Positions 57,001 through 64,000 of a stretch of DNA of 64,000 bases are shown here, piece after piece; the first letter of the stretch is position 1, and each line of letters starts with the position of its first letter. Origin of the DNA: Neospora caninum Liverpool (lineage: Eukaryota > Apicomplexa > Conoidasida > Eucoccidiorida > Sarcocystidae); NCBI RefSeq assembly GCF_000208865.1, contig NC_018396.1, positions 992,001 through 1,056,000 of the forward strand. Direction: 5' to 3'. The position numbers were made by a program, and so were the translations under genes. The notes beneath the pieces were generated by a model. That model searched no databases. It worked only from the letters and a program-made list of their open reading frames with translations, and had not been told where the DNA came from.

Positions 57001-60000
57001 GCCTCGAAGAGCGCCCTCAGCGATCTTTTCGGCTGTCTGTCGCTATCGAGAGTTCTGTGTCTCTCTGCAGGGAACCAAGCTGACAAACCACACATGGATT
57101 GCGCGTGTGATGGCTATCCCAGTCATTCGTGTGGTGAAAGCGTGCCTTCGCTTCCTCCTCCTGCCGCCTTGAAGTCTGCGCTTCCTGTCTCTTGCTGTCT
57201 TTATCGCCTCCTGGGCTGCACAGTCGTTCTTCGAGCCGAGAGCGTCTCTGTGTCGCGCCCCCCGCTCTCCTTCGGTCGTGCCCCGCCTCGAGCTCAAGGG
57301 TTTTCCGCGTCACTCACGGTGCGGTCTCTGTTTCTCCTTTCAGGCCAGGTCTGTGTCCATTTGGCAGACTGCTGCGAATGCTACGTGGACGACGAGGGCG
57401 TCGGACAGGAGAAACGGCTGCTCCCTCGTCTCGGGTGGACGCCAGCGTCCCCCCCGTCTTCCTCGCTTTTGACGGCGTGGAGGGAAGCGCGGAGGCGCAC
57501 CCGAGAGAGGACAGAATCCTCGGCAACAACCGCCACGGCGCTCCCTCCGATTGCGGCGTCTTCGCAGGCTCCTCTTGCTTCGCCGCTCTTCGCTTCTCTG
57601 CAGCAGGGACAGCCAACCCCGTCTCTTTTCGGAACACCAGACACAAGCGCTTCGTCAGGGCCGTCCCTCTTCTCTTCCTCGTCAGGGCCGTCCCTCTTCT
57701 CTTCCTCATCGGGGCCGTCCCTCTTCTCTTCCTCATCGGGGCCATCCCTCTTCTCTCCTTCGTCAGCACCTTCTCTGTTTTCTTCATCTTCCTCCGCTTC
57801 CCCTTCTTCTTTGTTCACTGCGGTAAAGAACCAGGGGGAAACAAGGAAGGCCAGCAGTCTGTTTCCAAGCGAGGACCCGAAGCCGGTCCCTCCTGGTTCG
57901 TCTGCTCAATCTTCTTCTTCTCAATCGTCAGCTTCGGCCTCCAACAGTCGGCACCACCATGGCGCGAAGTCTGCCCCCGCAGCGAAGCCTTCGAGAGAGA
58001 AAGGCGAGAGGAAGAACGACCCGGCGCGAGCGGAGTTGCAGCGCACGGCGCATGCAAACCCTGCAGGGACCGTGTCTCAGAAGAAGGGGAGCTCGTGCAT
58101 GCACTGTGGGGCGGAGGCTGGTGGCCGCGGCGGCACCCGAGACGCGGAGAGACGGCGAGAGAACAGAGAGGAAGAGAAGAGACGGCGGCGAGAGAACAGA
58201 GAGGAAGAGAAGAGACGGCGGCGAGAGAAGAGAGAGGAGGAGAAGAGGCGACGACGAGAGGAAACGAAGAGCACGTCTCTCGACCAAGCAGCGAAATCAA
58301 CAAGCGAGATTGCTCAGGCGACGCTCCAAGCTGCTCTGGGGAGCAAGGGAGGGAAAGGCGAGCGAGAAAAAACAAGGAGGCGCATTTCCTGGACTCAAGA
58401 GCAATCGGAGATGATGCACTTGCTCGACGAGGTAAGACCACCTGTTCCTCCACAGACGCGGTCTCTCGACGATTCAACCGGTACTGCCCGATGTCGCTCT
58501 TCTTCCCTTTTCCGGGCGGTCGTCTGCTACAGAACGCCTTGTGTTTTCTTCTCCTGCTTCGGTGTCTTTCCTCCCGTCTCTGCTGTCGCTCGAGTACACA
58601 ACCTCAGAGCGCAGGGAAGACGCTTTTCATGGATTTCTTCTTCTGTTGCATGGCTTTTCAGTTCGACGAGAAAAAGGGCGCTTTCTGCTCCTTCGCCCGC
58701 TTCCTGCCGTCCTCTCTCTTCCGGCCCCTTCTTCTCTCTGCTCGCTGCTTTGAGACCGCTTTGCGAAACGAAGAACGCCGAGATGTCCTCCGCGACTCTT
58801 CCTCTTCTTCCGCTGCTCTTGCTTCGCTTTTGGCGGGCCGCGAAGGCGACGCGAAGCCGTCTGAAGGACGGCCAAAAGAGCACAGGGGTCTGTTTTTGTT
58901 GCCAATCGCTGCTGAGAGGCTCGTGTGCACTGGGAAAATGACAAACAAGTTGGGGGCGGAACAGGCGAAAATGCGCGAGAAACAAGACCAGGAAACACAA
59001 CTGGTGGCGAAGCTTCAAGCGGCTCAGCAGCATCTCGTGGCCTGGCGCAGCTGCCTCGAGGCCGTCCGAGGGCACCTGCTGCTGCGCATGCAGGCGGGCG
59101 AGTGCAGACGCGAGACTCGCGAAGGGGACGGGGCAAATGGAGAAACTGCAAACGGAGAGCCTGGGAATGAAAAACAAGTTACGGAGAAACAAGTCGTGGC
59201 GTCCATCCAGACGCTGCAGAGGGAATCGGCGGAGCGCGAAACTCTGTTTCTAGCCCTTCGCACGCTCCTCACGGAGCCCCACAACGGAGGAGAGTCGACG
59301 AACACCACAGACCCGGAGCACACCGTAACACGGTAAGACACGAACCGTCCACAACAATGGCTTATAGACACGCTTCTCTTCCTTTCGTTCCACTCGCACT
59401 CTTCATGCATATGTCTTTCACTTTATCGCTTGCTAAGCATAGACAAGTAGATGATCCAGTATACACACACATGCGTATATATGCACGCATATATATCTAT
59501 GTATATCTATGTATATATATATTTATATTTTTATATATTCTGTGTACGAGGACTGGGAGTGTGGGAATATGGAGGTGAGGAGTCAGTCTCGACACGCGTT
59601 TGTGTTTCCGTGAAAGACGTCTTTTTCGATTCGTTTGGTCACGGCGATTCCTGCATCCCTGTCTGCGTCTCTCCGCTGCGCGGTTTGCCAGGTTGGAAGC
59701 TGCGCTCGTGCGAGCAGAGCGCCGTCTTCTTCTCTTGCTCCAGCGCTTTCGCTTCTACGGTTCCTGTCAGCCCCGTCGTGCGTCCGCGCTTCGGACGGAT
59801 TCTGGAAATCCTCTCGAGCATCGGCCCGCCTTGCCTGCGCCCGTTCCTTCGCCCGACAGCCGAGAGGGCTCTTCGTCCCTCGCGTCTGCTGACTTCTCTG
59901 ACCGCCCCTTATCAGCGTCGCGCTGCAGAGCGGAAGTTGCAGAAGAGCGATCGAATCGAGGAAGCGTGGTGGAGGCAGCCGCCCAGTCTTTTGGCCGCGC

Positions 60001-63000
60001 AAAGAGACCCGGCAGCTCGTTTGGCCTTCGATTCGACTTGCTCGAAGACGAGACGCGAGACAAGAGACAAGACGGAGAAGAGTCGAGCAGCGCTCGGCTT
60101 CTCGCCCCTGGGAGTTGTCCCTCGTCGCCCTTTCCTGCTGTTTCGCGCTCTTCTGCCTCTGAGTCAGCGGCCGAGGTGGACGGTAGGGCGTCCCCGCGGA
60201 AGGACCAGTCGCAAGCCGCTGTGTCTCCGCCATCCGCGTTCCACCTTTCGCTCTTTGGATCGGCTCCGCCGAGATGTGCAGCAACTGTCCGCCGATCGCA
60301 CTTCCCGCTGGGCGCCGGGGAAGCCGGCGTGTACAGACTCCTGGGGCGTGAAGGCGAGTTTCTTGGAACGCATGCAGAGACGCCGCATGCGGCGGGCCTC
60401 GCGAACGAGCTCCAGCGCTCAATTAGGTAAGAGCCGAGGCGGACGACGCAGTCCAGAGAGCGCCGAAACCGGAAGCAGGGAACGAGGAAGAGGCAACACC
60501 ATCGGCACGTGCAGGGGCAGAGTTGACAGGGTGCGAGCCGTAGAAACTTGGGGCACGAGAACACACGTGCAGAGAGGCTGACGCATGCAGGCCAACCCGA
60601 GAGACTCAGGGCGCAGAGGCAGCTGTGCTCGTTGTGAGGGCGGGAGAAAGGCAGAATGTCCGTGAGGGGAACAGGAGGGAATCGCGAGAGAAGGACTGGG
60701 AGACAAACATCCGGGCGGCGGAGGGGGAAAGGATAGACAGAGGCCGTGCACGAAGGCGAACGCGATCCGTGTCAGAGGTTCAAAACCCGACGTCTCTCCA
60801 TCTTTGAGCAGGAACCGTTCTCCCTGTTTCTACATTCTTTTTTCCTTGTTTTGGCGGGGCTTGGCTTCTTCCCGGTATGACGTGTCAAGCGCTCTTCATG
60901 CGCATCACTCTCTCCTTGACTTTCTTTTCTCCCTGTCCTCAGCACGTTCCTCTCTTCTGTTCGCCAACTGGAAACCGCCTTGGCAAAGCTGGAATGGCGT
61001 GCGACAGATCTGCAGTCGCCCCCTCGCGCCTCGGCCCCTGCTTCCTCGGCGCCCTCGTCCTCTCACGTCTCGTTTGCGGCTTCACTGGATCGTCTTGCCT
61101 CGAGTCTCGCAGAAACGCCGACGCGCACTGGTGGAGCAACGGTGGATGCTCAGGCCATCGCGGAGACAGGCAAACACGACTGCATGCAGCGGTCGGTCGG
61201 GCGAGACAGGGACGAGCGAGAGAATCTGATCTCTGCTTCTTCCCTGAGAGAACAGACGCTGCGGCGGGAGGAAAGACGACGAATGCGCATGCAACTTCTC
61301 GAGGAGTGGCGCGCAACGTCGAGCGCCGACCAAGACGAGGAAGAAACTGAAGAAGACACAGAGGAAGAAGAGGCCAGCGAAGAGGAAGAAGAAGAGGAAC
61401 AAGAGGACGAGGAAGAGAGTGCCGCTTTTGAAATTTTGGAGGAGTCGAGCTCAGTGACTTACAACGAAGAAGAGGAAGACAGCGACGACAGTTGGGAACC
61501 TGTAGGCAGCGCGTCACCCGAGCAGAAGATTTCTGTGAATCGAGCATGCGTGTCAAGGCATCTCCGCGCCTCGCTTGAATCCGAGAAACGGAACCTGCGG
61601 AGGCAGCAAAAGGAGGACGATTTCTCTCCTCTATCTGGGGAAAGTGATTTGTCTGATGGCGCCTTTTCCTCGCCCGACAATCGATCCCCCCAGCGTCGGG
61701 CGCCAGAGCTCTCTGACTCTGAAAGTTCGCTCGAAGGTGCCGCCTCCCGTGAGTTTTCAGATGAAGAAAGAGGAAGTATTCGCGTCCCTGAACCTCTGCG
61801 GGAAGCGAGCGAACACTGCCGTCGGGCTCCTCTCTCTTCTGAGACACTCAAAGACGTCACACGACCCTCGGCGGCGTTGTTCGGATCCGTTCCTGCCTCA
61901 GGCCCTCAGTCGTCGGGCTTAGCAGCCGGTCTTTTTTCGCTGCCACCCGCATCAAAATTTCCACCACTATTTCCAGATCCTACTAAATCAGCTTCTTCCG
62001 CCTCTGCGCCACTACCTCCAGATCCTACTAAATCAGCTTCTTCAGCCTCTGCGCCACTGCCTCCAGATCCTACTAAATCAGCTTCTTCCGCCTCTGCACA
62101 ACTACCTCCAGATCCTACTAAATCAGCTTCTTCCGCCTCTGCGCCACTACCTCCAGATCCTACTAAGTCAGGTTCTTCCGCCTCTGCACCACTACCTCCA
62201 GATCCTACTAAATCAGCTTTTTCATCCTCCGCGCCACTACCTCCAGATCCTACTAAATCAGCTTCTTCAGCCTCTGCGCCACTGCCTCCAGATGCTACTA
62301 AATCAGCTTCTTCCGCCTCCGCGCCACTACCTCCAGATCCTACTAAATCAGCTTCTTCCGCCTCTGCGCCACTACCTCCAGATCCTACTAAATCAGCTTC
62401 TTCAGCCTCTGCGCCACTACCTCCAGATCCTACTAAATCAGCGTCTTCAGCCTCTGCGCCACTGCCTCCAGATCCTACTAAATCAGCTTCTTCCGCCTCT
62501 GCACAACTACCTCCAGATCCTACTAAATCAGCTTCTTCCGCCTCTGCGCCACTACCTCCAGATCCTACTAAATCAGCTTTTTCATCCTCCGCGCTACTAC
62601 CTCCAGATCCTACTAAATCAGCTTTTTCATCCTCCGCGCCACTACCTCCAGATCCTACTAAATCAGCTTCTTCAGCCTCTGCGCCACTGCCTCCAGATCC
62701 TACTAAATCAGCTTCTTCCGCCTCCGCGCCACTGCCTCCAGATCCTACTAAATCAGCTTCTTCCGCCTCCGCGCCACTACCTCCAGATCCTACTAAATCA
62801 GCTTCTTCCGCCTCTGCGCCACTACCTCCAGATCCTACTAAATCAGCTTCTTCCGCCTCTGCGCCACTACCTCCAGATCCTACTAAATCAGCTTCTTCAG
62901 CCTCTGCGCCACTGCCTCCAGATCCTACTAAATCAGCTTCTTCCGCCTCTGCACAACTACCTCCAGATCCTACTAAATCAGCTTCTTCCGCCTCTGCGCC

Positions 63001-64000
63001 ACTACCTCCAGATCCTACTAAGTCAGGTTCTTCCGCCTCTGCACCACTACCTCCAGATCCTACTAAATCAGCTTTTTCATCCTCCGCGCCACTACCTCCA
63101 GATCCTACTAAATCAGCTTCTTCAGCCTCTGCGCCACTGCCTCCAGATGCTACTAAATCAGCTTCTTCCGCCTCCGCGCCACTGCCTCCAGATCCTACTA
63201 AGTCAGGTTCTTCCGCCTCTGCACCACTACCTCCAGATCCTACTAAATCAGCTTCTTCAGCCTCTGCGCCACTACCTCCAGATCCTACTAAATCAGCTTC
63301 TTCCGCCTCTGCGCCACTACCTCCAGATCCTACTAAATCAGCTTCTTCAGCCTCTGCGCCACTGCCTCCAGATCCTACTAAATCAGCTTCTTCCGCCTCT
63401 GCACAACTACCTCCAGATCCTACTAAATCAGCTTCTTCCGCCTCTGCGCCACTACCTCCAGATCCTACTAAGTCAGGTTCTTCCGCCTCTGCACCACTAC
63501 CTCCAGATCCTACTAAATCAGCTTTTTCATCCTCCGCGCCACTACCTCCAGATCCTACTAAATCAGCTTCTTCAGCCTCTGCGCCACTGCCTCCAGATGC
63601 TACTAAATCAGCTTCTTCCGCCTCCGCGCCACTGCCTCCAGATCCTACTAAGTCAGGTTCTTCCGCCTCTGCACCACTACCTCCAGATCCTACTGATCCG
63701 TGTGTTTCAGCGTCTGACCCGGAGAGGAAAGGAGACACAGCGTCCGGAGGAAAAGGAGACGGTGCACTCTCAGGCTCAGGGACAGTCTCCGGAGGGTCGG
63801 CTGTCCCTTTGCCTGCTGAGTCGTCGCCGGCGAGTGGCGCTGTTTCATCTTCCTCGACCTCGGCTTCCGGTCCACTCACTGGAGAATCGGCCCAGGCTGA
63901 ATCGAAGGCAGACGCGGGGGAGAAGGAAGACTCGAAGGAGAAGAAGGGAGCAGACGGGGAGCAAAGCAGCCAACCTGGTTCCAGTTCTCTCTTCACTACA
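54096..64000 (+). CDS. Large FG/SLF-type nucleoporin-like protein (Nup214/Nup159-like), 3' end outside window
   Basis: Exons: 54096-54273, 54789-55761, 56077-56816, 57344-58431, 58662-59332, 59692-60426, 60943 to beyond 64000. All phases close, giving at least 2481 residues with no stop at the window end. Start is the ATG of MAGTRGRGEMVG; upstream in-frame ATGs lie in leader-like DNA. Residues about 40-690 alternate short hydrophobic strands with acidic loops (LLLLSPDARLLAVAVGHQL, VFFLLQSDGQVCVHLADC), as in a beta-propeller. Residues 735-775 are GPSLFSSSS repeats, preceded by SLFGTPDTS. Residues about 896-935 are highly charged RREEEK repeats. Helical, coiled-coil-like stretches follow (1095-1130, 1217-1240, 1462-1480). 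Scattered SFG and LFG motifs lie between acidic, Ser-rich regions. A 45-bp minisatellite encodes KSASSASAPLPPDPT units (about 1803-2378). A propeller followed by a coiled coil and an FG region is the plan of Nup214/Nup159 on the cytoplasmic face of the nuclear pore. The assignment rests on architecture and FG motifs and is tentative. Confidence 0.65.
57658..57765 (+). repeat. 27-bp coding tandem repeat (GPSLFSSSS), four copies
   Basis: Units start at 57658, 57685, 57712 and 57739, each GGGCC(G/A)TCCCTCTTCTCT followed by Ser codons. The frame is preserved, giving SLF motifs similar to FG-nucleoporin repeats. Confidence 0.9.
58153..58251 (+). repeat. 33-bp coding repeat of charged residues, three copies
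   Basis: Units start at 58153, 58186 and 58219 and encode RRENREEEKRR-type segments that predict a long single charged helix. Confidence 0.85.
59465..59540. repeat. TA-rich microsatellite in intron 5 of the nucleoporin gene
   Basis: Imperfect TATATA and GTATAT runs occur within the intron between 59333 and 59691. Confidence 0.8.
61965..63695 (+). repeat. 45-bp coding minisatellite, 39 register copies
   Basis: The anchor GATCCTACT recurs every 45 bp from 61976 to 63686, exactly 38 intervals. On the + strand each unit encodes KSASSASAPLPPDPT with few variants: GSSASAP, AFSSSAP, AQLPP and DATKS. Variant order repeats at a larger scale, showing that blocks of units were duplicated. The unit length is a multiple of three, so all copies remain in frame with the nucleoporin exon. 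Confidence 0.95.

Noticed and set aside
57071..57131. Possible small exon of the nucleoporin gene (NQADKPHMDCACDGY)
   Set aside because: It can be spliced in phase, but direct joining of 56816 to 57344 gives the natural strand FFLLQSDGQVCVHL, so inclusion is less likely.
61965..63695. CRISPR-like array
   Set aside because: Units are contiguous 45-bp coding repeats without unique spacers, in a spliced eukaryotic gene.
61906..63996. Minus-strand repeat protein of 696 codons as a gene
   Set aside because: It is antisense to a phase-consistent spliced exon, and the open frame follows from a stop-free 45-bp unit.

Overview
The window is nuclear DNA of an apicomplexan, most likely Toxoplasma gondii or a very close sarcocystid such as Hammondia or Neospora. 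The evidence is intron-rich genes with GT-AG borders, mixed-GC DNA with (TA)n tracts and frequent TGCATGC words in introns, and a tandem-fused pyrophosphate-type phosphofructokinase next to ribosomal protein S11. Assignment to genus is inference. No bacterial, viral or mobile-element gene, tRNA, rRNA or CRISPR was seen.

Layout: 1-3016 has no confident gene. 3017-12627 (+) is a 17-exon coiled-coil protein of 1136 aa. 15066-15206 (-) is an exon encoding an RIIa docking domain. 18389-20620 (-) is a single-exon, 743-aa, Ser/Pro-rich coiled-coil protein. Its start codon lies 56 bp from that of a divergent multi-exon membrane protein gene (20677-25798, +). 27846-31423 (-) is translation initiation factor eIF3 subunit J in eight exons. 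34353-37163 (-) is ribosomal protein S11 in four exons. 38016-38246 (+) is a 76-aa prefoldin-like protein divergent from RPS11. 40383-50734 (-) is PFKII, 18 exons and 1216 aa, with two PFK domains of which the second is degenerate. From 54096 to the window end (+) runs a large nucleoporin-like gene (seven exons, at least 2481 aa) with SLF/FG motifs and a 45-bp coding minisatellite.

The exon models were built by hand from ORF frames and splice signals. For the coiled-coil gene, eIF3j, RPS11, PFKII and the nucleoporin all exon phases close without a stop, which is strong internal support. For the membrane-protein gene one join is unresolved. eIF3j and RPS11 both serve translation, and each has upstream words resembling the TRP-1/TRP-2 elements described for Toxoplasma ribosomal protein promoters. 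PFKII is the glycolytic phosphofructokinase. The nucleoporin and the two coiled-coil proteins are structural.

Most notable observations: three introns of PFKII sit at homologous positions and phases in its two halves, which points to an internal duplication. The second PFK half has lost the substrate motifs. The nucleoporin minisatellite has a higher-order repeat structure and a fully open antisense frame. An orphan RIIa exon and an isolated TRP-1-like element at 52631 suggest undetected genes or promoters.
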